Of a stretch of DNA of 6,609 bases, positions 1 to 6,492 are shown piece by piece (within the stretch, counting starts at the first letter, position 1; the number at the start of each line of letters is the position of its first letter). The stretch covers positions 1 to 6,609 of the forward strand of contig CANMAT010000213.1 in the NCBI GenBank assembly GCA_947494865.1. Reading direction: 5' to 3'. This DNA is from Deltaproteobacteria bacterium. GTDB lineage: Bacteria > Myxococcota_A > Polyangia > Polyangiales > Ga0077539. The notes beneath the pieces are model-generated. The model was given only the letters and a program-made list of their open reading frames with translations, was not told where the DNA came from and made no database searches. A program made the translations under genes and the position numbers.

Positions 1-122
1 ATCATCGGGGTGCTCCCGTCGCCCGCGAGCGCCAGAAACTGCTTCGGGTGGAGCTTGCGTGAGAGAGGCCAGAAGCGGGTGCCCGACCCGCCCGCCATGA
101 TCACCGTGTACACCGTCGTCAT
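1..122 (-). CDS. manC: Mannose-1-phosphate guanylyltransferase, N-terminal part (runs off left edge)
   Basis: Reading the minus strand from the ATG at 122-120 gives 40 complete codons with no stop before the window edge. Residues 7-19 read [13 protein letters not shown], followed by LSRK and then HPKQFLAL. This is the glycine-rich nucleotide-binding signature plus the PKQ motif of GDP-mannose pyrophosphorylases (ManC/AlgA/XanB type), enzymes that make GDP-mannose from GTP and mannose-1-phosphate in the cytoplasm for polysaccharide and O-antigen synthesis. The start is supported by a GAGGT five bases upstream and by the usual short distance from start to the glycine-rich loop. The gene is divergent from the envelope gene at 228. 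About 90 percent of the protein lies outside the window, so a fused C-terminal isomerase domain, as in bifunctional forms, cannot be judged. Confidence 0.93.
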   Translation of the reverse strand, partial: MTTVYTVIMAGGSGTRFWPLSRKLHPKQFLALAGDGSTPM

Positions 123-127
123 CGCAC

Positions 128-132
128 ACCTC
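128..132 (-). promoter_or_regulatory. Ribosome-binding site of manC
   Basis: The minus strand reads GAGGT at 132-128, five bases before the ATG at 122. It is the clearest Shine-Dalgarno match in the window and fixes the manC start. Confidence 0.6.
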
Positions 133-185
133 GCGGCGCCGAAGCCTCTAACACGCCCCGCGCGCCGTAGGGAACTCCCGCGGTT

Positions 186-214
186 TTGTTGCCTTCCCCG
201 CGGCCCTGGATAGT
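186..214 (+). promoter_or_regulatory. Possible sigma70-like promoter for the PDZ/NuoH-like gene
   Basis: TTGTTG at 186-191 and GATAGT at 209-214 are separated by 17 bases, the standard spacing, in the only T-rich patch of the 105-bp divergent region. The -10 matches 4 of 6 consensus positions and the -35 only 3 of 6. Transcription would begin near 221, leaving a leader of about 7 bases before the ATG at 228 or about 31 before the alternative GTG at 252. The call is weak, made from spacing and location only. Confidence 0.3.
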
Positions 215-227
215 GTGCCCCCGGGCG

Positions 228-2153
228 ATGCTCCGAGAACCCCTCCGACCCGTGATCCTGCGCAGCGTGCTGTGTTTTTCGGCCCTCGCGGCCGCCTGCA
301 ACGCGCGCCCCACGCACGAGGTGATCGCGGTGACCGACCTCACGCCCCGCCAGGTCGAGGCCGGCGACCGGATGGTGATCCACGGCAGCGGTTTTCCCCT
401 CGCGGCCGACATCCGACGGGTGACCGTGCGCCTCACGGGCTCGCTCGCGCGTCCGGGCCTCGCGCCGTGTCCCCGGGCGGTCACCGTCTCGCTCGCCGAC
501 CCGACGGACCCCGGCTCCGTGACCGACCCCATCACGGGCATCACGCGCGAGCCCCTCTACGCCGCGGCCGACACCCACGCCCTTCGCGTCGAGGGCGGCG
601 ACCGCATCGAGTTCACCGTCACCGACGACGTGCTGCGCGCCCTCACGACGTGCCCCGGCGAGCACGCCTCGGCGCCGGCCCCGCACGCCACGGTGTCTCT
701 CCTGGGCCCGCACGCGGGGGTCTTCGTCGAGGTCGAGACGGTGCTCGGCACCACCCTCTCGTCAGGGCGGCCTCTGCGCGGCCCGCGCGTCGACGTGCTC
801 ACCCCGTGGGGCCGCACCCTCGACGCGCAGCGGGCCGCGCAGGCCGAGGCCGAGCGCGCGCTCGCCTTCATGGGGCTCACCCTCGGATCGTCGCACCCGC
901 CCGACGGGGGCCTGCAGGTCGACCGCGTGGCGCCGGGTTCGCCCGCCGACGAGGCCGGCCTCGCCGACGGCGACGTGATCGAGCGCATCGACGGCGCGTC
1001 GCTGCTGGGCGTGAGCGATTTTCGCCCCGCTCCGGGCGCCGAGCTCGCGACCCTCGCGGTGCGCCGCGGTGTCACCGTCGAGGAGCGCGCCGTGCACGTC
1101 GCGGCCCTCACCCGGAGCGTCCCCGTCGACGTGGTGGCCACGGCGGTCGCGCTGCTCGTGGGCCTCGCCGTGGTGGCCTTCGGCATGTCTCCGCGGCGCG
1201 GCGTTCTGCACTGGGCGATCGCGCGCTTCGCGCCCCTTCGCAAGGCCTCGCCGGTCACCTTCGAAGGCACGCGCGCGCAGCGCCTCGTCGCGCGGGTGCG
1301 CGCGGCCGTGACGGGCGACGCCCAGGCCACCGCGCTCGCCTCCGCGGCCCTCGCCACGATGGCGCTCGCGCTGCCCTTCGGCCCGTCGCTCTTCGCGCTC
1401 GACGTCGACCTCACGCGGGCGCACCTGGCCGCGCTCGCCGCCGCGCTGGTCGTCGCGGCGCTCTCGACGCGCGCGACCATGGCGGTGCCCACCGCGGCGG
1501 GCGTTCTGCGGGCGCTCGCGCGGCGCCTCGCGACGGAGGTGCCCGCGCTCACGGGCGTGGCCGCGGCGGCGCTCTTCGCGGGCGAGCTGCGCGCGGCCAG
1601 CGTAACCTCGGCGCAGGGCGGCGCGCCCTGGGGGTGGAACCTCTTTCACGACCCCGCGATGCTCGCGCTCGGGAGCGCCCACCTCGCCTCGCTGGCGATG
1701 TTCGCGCCCGAGGCGCGCGCCGCGTCACCGCGCTGGCTGCGCGCGGCCGCGTGGGCGCTGCTCGTGACGCGCGCGGGCGTGGCGTCGGTGCTGCTGCTGG
1801 GCGGCGCGCGGGTGCCCGGCGTCGAGTTCGCGGCGCAGGAGTCGGCCGTCGGCTACCAGATGCTCGGCGCGCTCGTGCTGCTCGCGAAGACGTGGGCGCT
1901 CGTAGCCGTCGCGCGCGCGGTGGCGCCCCGCGTGGCGGCCGCGCACGCGACGGTGCTCACGGCCCTCTCGCTGCGGTATCTGACGCCCCTCGCGGTGATG
2001 GGGGCCACCGTGGTGGCGGTGTGCGAGCCCCTCGCGCGCGAGGCGCCCGCGTCGGCGTGGGAGCTCGCGGCGCTCGTGCTCTCAATGGCGACCTTCGGGG
2101 CGTGCGCGGCGGGCCTCGGGGTGCTCGCGCCGCGCGTCGTGGTGGGGCGCTGA
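228..2153 (+). CDS. Envelope protein: lipoprotein-like signal, PDZ domain, degenerate NuoH-like membrane domain
   Basis: The protein has 641 residues from the ATG at 228; GTG at 252 is a possible shorter start and TTG at 186 a less likely longer one. Residues 9-24 form a short hydrophobic signal ending in LAAAC, a loose lipobox with Cys24. Residues 31-195 are beta-rich with Gly/Pro turns and may include an IPT/TIG-like fold at the front. Residues 212-292 fit a PDZ domain ([18 protein letters not shown], then GDVIERIDG). About nine hydrophobic segments follow from 300. The last eight resemble NuoH/ND1 in order: PFGP (383-386), [13 protein letters not shown] (427-439, compare the LRA.AQ.ISYEVP of NuoH), then [15 protein letters not shown] (462-476), and a C-terminal LRYLTPLAV. 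The acidic NuoH loop (AETNR, PFDLPEAE) is absent, so it is probably not an active complex I subunit. It is transcribed alone and convergent with rhlE. The PDZ call is firm; NuoH kinship is my alignment by eye. Confidence 0.85.
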   Translation: MLREPLRPVILRSVLCFSALAAACNARPTHEVIAVTDLTPRQVEAGDRMVIHGSGFPLAADIRRVTVRLTGSLARPGLAPCPRAVTVSLADPTDPGSVTDPITGITREPLYAAADTHALRVEGGDRIEFTVTDDVLRALTTCPGEHASAPAPHATVSLLGPHAGVFVEVETVLGTTLSSGRPLRGPRVDVLTPWGRTLDAQRAAQAEAERALAFMGLTLGSSHPPDGGLQVDRVAPGSPADEAGLADGDVIERIDGASLLGVSDFRPAPGAELATLAVRRGVTVEERAVHVAALTRSVPVDVVATAVALLVGLAVVAFGMSPRRGVLHWAIARFAPLRKASPVTFEGTRAQRLVARVRAAVTGDAQATALASAALATMALALPFGPSLFALDVDLTRAHLAALAAALVVAALSTRATMAVPTAAGVLRALARRLATEVPALTGVAAAALFAGELRAASVTSAQGGAPWGWNLFHDPAMLALGSAHLASLAMFAPEARAASPRWLRAAAWALLVTRAGVASVLLLGGARVPGVEFAAQESAVGYQMLGALVLLAKTWALVAVARAVAPRVAAAHATVLTALSLRYLTPLAVMGATVVAVCEPLAREAPASAWELAALVLSMATFGACAAGLGVLAPRVVVGR

Positions 2154-2180
2154 GCGCTGGTCTCGTCGCTCCGGGGCTCC

Positions 2181-2246
2181 GGTCGCAGACGCCTGCGGTT
2201 CGGGTCGCAGACGCCTGCGGTCCCGGTCGCAGACGCCTGCGGTCCC
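2181..2246. repeat. Three tandem copies of a 22-bp repeat
   Basis: Units start at 2181, 2203 and 2225. The first 19 bases of the three units, GGTCGCAGACGCCTGCGGT, are identical; the last three differ in copy 1 (TCG) and are CCC in copies 2 and 3. Each unit contains the small inverted repeat CGCAG-ACGC-CTGCG. The array begins 28 bp after the stop codon of the PDZ/NuoH-like gene and runs directly into the nested palindrome at 2247. There are no spacers, so it is a tandem repeat and not a CRISPR array. Confidence 0.93.
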
Positions 2247-2354
2247 GATCTCATCTCGTCGAAAACTCCCGTCTGCAAGTCGTCTGGTGCCCCGCGAGTT
2301 TGCTCGCCGGGCACCCAAGCGCTTGCTGTAAGCAGCTCTCGGAGAGATGAGGTC
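2247..2354. other. 108-bp nested imperfect palindrome (structured intergenic element)
   Basis: Outer arms 2247-2262 and 2339-2354 match as inverted repeats at 13 of 16 positions; as RNA two of the three mismatches become G-U pairs. A middle stem pairs GCAAG (2275-2279) with CTTGC (2322-2326). At the centre is a strong hairpin, 2286-2315. The stretch also carries the palindrome CAAGCGCTTG (2316-2325). It is visibly less G+C-rich than its neighbours. It lies between two convergent genes, so a two-way terminator or a small REP/MITE-like element are both possible. I do not recognise a named family. Confidence 0.6.
2286..2315. terminator. Hairpin between convergent genes, possible two-way terminator
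   Basis: GGTGCCC (2286-2292) and GCGAG (2294-2298) pair with CTCGC (2303-2307) and GGGCACC (2309-2315). The stem has twelve base pairs, one C-C mismatch and a TTTG loop. It is the strongest simple hairpin in the window and sits between the 3' ends of the PDZ/NuoH-like gene and rhlE. No U-run follows on either strand, so it is not a textbook intrinsic terminator. Confidence 0.45.
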
Positions 2355-2374
2355 AGCGGTGGGGCGGCCGTAGG

Positions 2375-3619
<1,245 letters not shown>

Positions 3620-3890
3620 AGGGAGTGCGATGAGATCCTTGCGCCCGCGACGGGGCGCTCGCGCGGGGCACCGATCGCTCCGAAGAGGAAAAGATGAGCG
3701 CGCGCGAAGCGTGATGAAGGGTGTCGGTCGGACGTTGCGGAGAACCCGCGAGAGCGGCGGGAGACACGCGGAGCGCGTCGCGCGAGCGGGTCGCGTGACG
3801 GTGGCCGAACGAACGGTGGCGCGCGGTCTATACGCGGCTTGTCGTAGAATGTCCAGCGAGGCCCTCGGTGAGGCTATAAGCGCATCACCG
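3620..3890. promoter_or_regulatory. Divergent intergenic region between rhlE and miaE
   Basis: These 271 bp must hold promoters for both genes. TATACG (3829-3834), TAGAAT (3845-3850) and TATAAG (3875-3880) are -10-like hexamers on the plus strand. None has a convincing -35 at 16-18 bp. TATAAG lies only 10 bases before the miaE ATG, so it could serve only a leaderless start. Both flanking frames stay open far into this region, but family starts place the true ends at 3619 and 3891. Confidence 0.3.
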
Positions 3891-4463
3891 ATGCTCGCCC
3901 TCGTCTCGTCTACCGATCCCCGCTGGGTCGACGTCGCGCTCGGCGACCTCGACGCCGTGCTTGTCGACCACCTGCACTGCGAGCTCAAGGCCGCGTCGAA
4001 CGCGACGGCCCTGGTCACCCGCTACGTGTACCACCCGCGCCTCGTGCGCGAGCTCGCCGAGCTCGCCCGGGAGGAGCTCTCACACGTCGGTCAGGTGCAC
4101 GACGAGCTCGCGCGCCGCGGCCTCTCGGCGCGCCCCCCCGACGAAGACGCCTACGCCCGCGCGCTGCGCCGCGCCCTCGACGACCGCAAGGGAGAGCCCC
4201 TGCTCGACCGCCTCGCCGTCGCGTCGATCATCGAGGCGCGCTCGTGCGAGCGCTTTCAACTGCTCTCGCTGCACGCGCCCACCCCCGCGCTGCGCGCCTG
4301 GTACCACGACCTCTTCGCCTCCGAGGCGCGGCACTGTCGGCTCTTCGCCTCGCTCGCCGAGGAGCTGCACGGCGAAGACCGCGCCCGCGAGCGCATTCGC
4401 ACGCTGGCCGAGCGCGAGGCCGAGATTCTCTCGAAGATGCCCGTGCTCCCGCGGGTGCACTGA
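3891..4463 (+). CDS. miaE: tRNA-(ms2io6A)-hydroxylase, MiaE
   Basis: The protein has 190 residues and a ferritin-like four-helix diiron fold. MiaE uses O2 to hydroxylate the isopentenyl group of 2-methylthio-N6-isopentenyladenosine at position 37 of tRNAs that read codons starting with U. The start of the protein, STDPRWVDVALGDLDAVL, is the family N-terminus. All six metal ligands are visible: E31 (in HLHCELKAAS), E62 and H65 (EELSH), E115 (IIEARSCERF), E145 and H148 (SEARH). I choose ATG 3891 because the family begins just before the TDPRW motif; ATG 3849 would add 14 residues without family support. No clear Shine-Dalgarno precedes it. The substrate requires miaA and miaB, which are not in this window. 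It is divergent from rhlE. Confidence 0.94.
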   Translation: MLALVSSTDPRWVDVALGDLDAVLVDHLHCELKAASNATALVTRYVYHPRLVRELAELAREELSHVGQVHDELARRGLSARPPDEDAYARALRRALDDRKGEPLLDRLAVASIIEARSCERFQLLSLHAPTPALRAWYHDLFASEARHCRLFASLAEELHGEDRARERIRTLAEREAEILSKMPVLPRVH

Positions 4464-4467
4464 GAGC

Positions 4468-4522
4468 GTCGCGCGCGCAGAGCTCGGCGAGGTCGGCGCG
4501 ACCGAGCGCGGCGAGCACCACG
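4468..4522 (-). pseudogene. Short remnant of the gene family at 5447-6220
   Basis: Bases 4468-4509 are identical to 5960-6001 (42 of 42). After one mismatch the next nine bases also match, and similarity fades by about 4522. On the minus strand it encodes VLAALGRADLAELCARD, which equals residues 71-87 of the intact protein. The frame then departs abruptly at the Asp codon. The left boundary is only five bases past the miaE stop codon. No other part of the gene is recognisable nearby. The segment can also fold: GGTCG-GCG-CGACC at 4491-4503, extended by GCTC/GAGC across a bulge. It may therefore have been kept as a 3' structure for miaE. Confidence 0.75.
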
Positions 4523-4531
4523 ACGGCAAAC

Positions 4532-4546
4532 CTGTTCGTCGAACAG
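4532..4546. repeat. Perfect 15-bp palindrome, possible operator
   Basis: CTGTTCG-T-CGAACAG is a perfect odd-length palindrome. It lies 69 bp after the miaE stop and 191 bp before the Uma2-family start, in a patch with more A and T than its surroundings. It could be a dimeric regulator's site or a small hairpin. It does not match the GAAC-N4-GTTC type of LexA box, because the half-sites face the other way. Confidence 0.5.
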
Positions 4547-4558
4547 CCGGCGTGTGCA

Positions 4559-4578
4559 CGCACCGCCCCGACGGTGCG
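4559..4578 (+). terminator. Hairpin downstream of miaE
   Basis: CGCACCG (4559-4565) and CGGTGCG (4572-4578) form a perfect 7-bp stem with a 6-base CCCCGA loop, 96 bp after the miaE stop. No T-run follows. It is a plausible but unproven end of the miaE transcript. Confidence 0.3.
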
Positions 4579-4690
4579 CAGCCGCCGAAGCCGCAGCGTC
4601 GCTGACGGCGCCGATGCCCTTCCGCGAGCGCTTCGCGTGAGGCTCACGGCGATGTACACGGCGACGAGGGGGCGCGTCATGGCGCGCGTA

Positions 4691-4712
4691 CGCCGCCGCG
4701 CTGACGGCGGCG
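4691..4712 (+). other. GC hairpin just before the Uma2-family gene
   Basis: CGCCGCCG (4691-4698) and CGGCGGCG (4705-4712) pair perfectly over 8 bp around a CGCTGA loop, ending 25 bp before the ATG at 4738. Weaker hairpins lie upstream at 4623-4637 and 4636-4648. If transcribed, this one sits in the leader and could limit ribosome access, since the gene has no visible Shine-Dalgarno. Confidence 0.35.
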
Positions 4713-4737
4713 CGCCGAGCGGTGTACCGTCGTGCGC

Positions 4738-5346
4738 ATGGCAGGCGACGCAGCACGCGCGTTGGATCGGCGCTTTCCGAACCTCCGCGCCGAAGTGGTC
4801 GACGGATACCTCGGCGCGCCGTCGACGTGCGTGGCCGAGGTGATCGATGGCGAGCTCTCGCTCATGCCGCGGCCGAGGCCCCGACACGCGCGCGCCGCGG
4901 GCAAACTCAGCGCGACGCTCGACGGCCCGTACGACCGCGGCCGCGACGGTCCTGGCGGTAGGGTCTTTCTCCCCGAGCCCGAGCTCCACCTCGGCAGCTT
5001 GCCCGACATCGTGACGCCCGACCTCGCGGGGTGGCGTCGCGAACGCTTTCCGCCCGATGCCTTCGCCGACGACGCGCCTGCGGCGATCTCGGTGGCGCCC
5101 GATTGGGTCTGCGAGGTGCTCTCACCTCGCACCGAAGCCTACGACCGCGGCCCCAAGATGCGCGTGTACCGCCGCGAGGGGGTGGCCCACGTGTGGCTCG
5201 TCGACCCTGCGCTCCAGACGCTCGAGGTCTTTCGCCTCGAGAACGGACGCTACGCCCTCGTCGACACCTGGGAGGGCGACGTCGCCGTGCGCGCCGAGCC
5301 CTTCGACGCGACCGACCTCGCGCTCGGCCCGCTCTGGAGCCTGTAG
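4738..5346 (+). CDS. Uma2-family (DUF820) PD-(D/E)XK nuclease-like protein
   Basis: The protein has 202 residues, a normal length for the family. These proteins carry a restriction-endonuclease-like fold and are common in many copies in cyanobacteria and myxobacteria; their targets are not known. The sequence shows the family core: VTPDLAGWRRE (92-102, likely catalytic D95), PDWVCEVLSP (121-130, E126), YDRGPKMRVYRREGV (135-149, K140), then HVWLVDP (151-157) and a C-terminal PFDATDLALGPLWSL. All expected catalytic positions are present, so it looks intact. ATG 4738 is preferred; a GTG two codons upstream is possible. No methyltransferase accompanies it, so it is not a classical restriction system. 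A broken relative lies at the right end of the window. It is convergent with the gene at 5447-6220. Confidence 0.88.
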   Translation: MAGDAARALDRRFPNLRAEVVDGYLGAPSTCVAEVIDGELSLMPRPRPRHARAAGKLSATLDGPYDRGRDGPGGRVFLPEPELHLGSLPDIVTPDLAGWRRERFPPDAFADDAPAAISVAPDWVCEVLSPRTEAYDRGPKMRVYRREGVAHVWLVDPALQTLEVFRLENGRYALVDTWEGDVAVRAEPFDATDLALGPLWSL

Positions 5347-5355
5347 TCACGCTCA

Positions 5356-5393
5356 CGGCCCATGCGGGGCACCCGCTCACGTGGTGAGGGCCG
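5356..5393. terminator. Nested hairpin between convergent genes
   Basis: CGGCCC (5356-5361) pairs with GGGCCG (5388-5393), enclosing CTCAC-GTG-GTGAG-type pairing at 5376-5388. The two helices share base 5388, so they compete at one position. The hairpin lies in the 100-bp gap between the 3' ends of the Uma2-family gene and the gene at 5447-6220, where a shared terminator would be expected. There is no T-run. Confidence 0.3.
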
Positions 5394-5446
5394 CGCCTCG
5401 GGCGTTGCAAGGCAGTCGCGTAGGGCCCGTGCGGGAGTGCGCACGT

Positions 5447-6220
5447 TCACCCGACGACTGAATCGCGCCCGTCGTCGACTGAAGCCTTGCGGGCGGCGCG
5501 GGCGATCTTCGCGAGCGCGGCCGCGTCCTTCGCGCGCACGCGCACCTCGAGCCAGGCGCCGTCGGGGTCGCGCGACGCCACGAGCTTGAAGCGGGCGCTC
5601 GCCAGCGCGGGGTCATCCTTCGCGGCGGCCTGGAGCGAGCGCAGGAGCTTGCGGTCCGCGGGCTTCGTCGTGAGCCCCCGGCCTTCGGCGTCGCCCCGCG
5701 CGCGCTGGTGCTCGCGGTACTCCTTCGCGGCGTCGTGAAGCGCCTCGGTGCTCGCGCTGCGCACCACGAGTGTGCCCCGCGTCACGGGGAGCGTGAGCGT
5801 GGCGTCGAGGAGCTGCTCGGGCGTGTCGTCTTCGGGCGTGGCGTCGGCGAGCTCGATGAGCGCCTCGGCGCGGTGCAGCGTCACCTCCGCGGCGAGGTCG
5901 CTGGTCACCCGCTTCATGACGCCGAGCATGCGCCGCGCGGTGGCCACGTGGATGTCGAGGTCGCGCGCGCAGAGCTCGGCGAGGTCGGCGCGACCGAGCG
6001 CCGCGAGCACCGCGGGGTCGGCGAGCTCCTGGAGCGCGAAGCCCATCTGCCACCACGCCATCGAGGCGGCGTCGCGGGCGCTGCGAAAGCGCTCGAGCGC
6101 GGCGAGGGCGCGGGTGTGCGCGCGCGCGGCGGCGAGCTTGCGGGCCTTGCGCGCGTTCTCCACTAGCGCCGTCGGGAGCTTCTTCTTCGACGAGGGGGCG
6201 GGCTTCTTCTTCGCGGCCAT
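5447..6220 (-). CDS. Unrecognised 257-residue protein, basic N-terminus and HTH-like middle
   Basis: I do not recognise a named family. The start is ATG 6220 with no clear Shine-Dalgarno; the stop is TGA at 5449-5447. Residues 1-30 are rich in Lys, Ala and Pro and probably disordered. Residues 35-65 form an amphipathic helix with a Trp pair (W56 W57). Residues 71-105 (LAALGRADLAELCARDLDIH, then VATARRMLGVMKRV) look like a helix-turn-helix: a short helix, an aspartate/histidine turn, then a basic recognition-like helix. A charged stretch ATPEDDTPEQLL follows at 127-138. Residues 185-245 end with a mixed beta/helix segment. There is no signal peptide or membrane helix. A DNA-binding protein is my inference. 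A fragment identical over 42 bases lies at 4468-4509. It is convergent with the Uma2-family gene and co-oriented with the Uma2 remnant upstream. Confidence 0.8.
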   Translation of the reverse strand: MAAKKKPAPSSKKKLPTALVENARKARKLAAARAHTRALAALERFRSARDAASMAWWQMGFALQELADPAVLAALGRADLAELCARDLDIHVATARRMLGVMKRVTSDLAAEVTLHRAEALIELADATPEDDTPEQLLDATLTLPVTRGTLVVRSASTEALHDAAKEYREHQRARGDAEGRGLTTKPADRKLLRSLQAAAKDDPALASARFKLVASRDPDGAWLEVRVRAKDAAALAKIARAARKASVDDGRDSVVG

Positions 6221-6343
6221 CGCGCGACGTTACCGAAGGTCGCCGCGCGGCGCTCGCGCGTTCTCGACGCCGCGGGGCAATGGGAGGCCCGGTCCGCGCC
6301 CTGCGTTCCCAGCGTCATCACGAGCTTCCCGTCGGTCGCCGCG
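6221..6343. other. Gap upstream of the 257-residue gene
   Basis: This stretch lies between the start of the unrecognised gene (6220) and the end of the Uma2 remnant (6354). It must carry the promoter of the gene at 5447-6220 unless that gene reads through from the remnant. I see no good -35/-10 pair, no Shine-Dalgarno and no protein similarity. Confidence 0.3.
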
Positions 6344-6361
6344 TCGCGTAGCGCTACGCGA
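6344..6361. repeat. Perfect 18-bp palindrome at the 3' end of the Uma2 remnant
   Basis: TCGCGTAGC-GCTACGCGA is perfectly self-complementary with no spacer. It contains the stop codon of the Uma2 remnant (TAG, minus, 6356-6354). The same core, GCTACGCG/CGCGTAGC, forms the hairpin at the rhlE stop. Confidence 0.6.
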
Positions 6362-6492
6362 TCCAGAGCCGCGCGAGGTCGAGCTCGGCGGCGTCGAAGG
6401 GCTACACCCGCACGCGCATAGAAGGGCAGCTTGTCGTCGCGGTCGTGGGCCTTCGTGCTCGGCGAGAGCACCTCGCAGACCCAATCAGGCGC
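6354..6492 (-). pseudogene. Uma2-family remnant with an internal deletion
   Basis: On the minus strand, bases 6492-6403 encode APDWVCEVLSPSTKAHDRDD and continue to YARAGV, matching residues 120-149 of the intact Uma2-family protein and keeping the catalytic Glu and Lys positions. Immediately after, one base out of frame, 6401-6357 encode PFDAAELDLARLWIA followed by TAG, the family's C-terminal end (compare PFDATDLALGPLWSL). About 38 codons between them, including the HVWLVDP strand, are missing, and the join shifts the frame. DNA near the active site is very close to the intact gene, with 23 identical bases beginning GATTGGGTCTGCGAGG. Upstream, 6493-6609 stays open in frame but does not match the family N-terminus. 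The gene may be truncated there or continue past the window. Confidence 0.82.

Noticed and set aside
557..1552. Long minus-strand open frames opposite the PDZ/NuoH-like gene
   Set aside because: Ser/Ala/Arg/Thr-rich low-complexity translations typical of antisense frames in high-GC DNA; the plus frame has recognisable domains.
2181..2246. CRISPR-like array
   Set aside because: The 22-bp units are directly adjacent with no spacers, only three copies, and no cas genes in the window.
215..2350. 711-codon plus-strand frame overlapping the PDZ gene in another phase
   Set aside because: Arg/Gly/Pro-rich with no motif; it arises because high-GC coding DNA lacks stops in this phase.
3630..3890. N-terminal extension of miaE to 3630
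   Set aside because: The extra residues are Arg-rich and non-conserved; the family starts just before STDPRW.
3620..4018. N-terminal extension of rhlE to 4018
   Set aside because: The added 133 residues have no helicase similarity and run antisense into miaE; MSFESLGLSA at 3619 is the normal family start.
4532..4546. LexA/SOS box
   Set aside because: Half-sites are oriented GTTC-N3-GAAC, not GAAC-N4-GTTC, and no SOS gene follows.
4738..5346. Classical restriction-modification system
   Set aside because: The Uma2 family shares a nuclease fold, but no methyltransferase or specificity gene is adjacent.
4642..5359. 9-bp direct repeat GCTCACGGC at 4642-4650 and 5351-5359 flanking the Uma2 gene as a target-site duplication
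   Set aside because: No terminal inverted repeats or transposase; a 9-bp match of this composition can occur by chance in such GC-rich DNA.
5452..5477. CGACGAC/GTCGTCG inverted repeat as a terminator
   Set aside because: It lies almost entirely inside the last codons of the 257-residue gene, with a 12-base loop and no T-run; short GC inverted repeats are frequent here.
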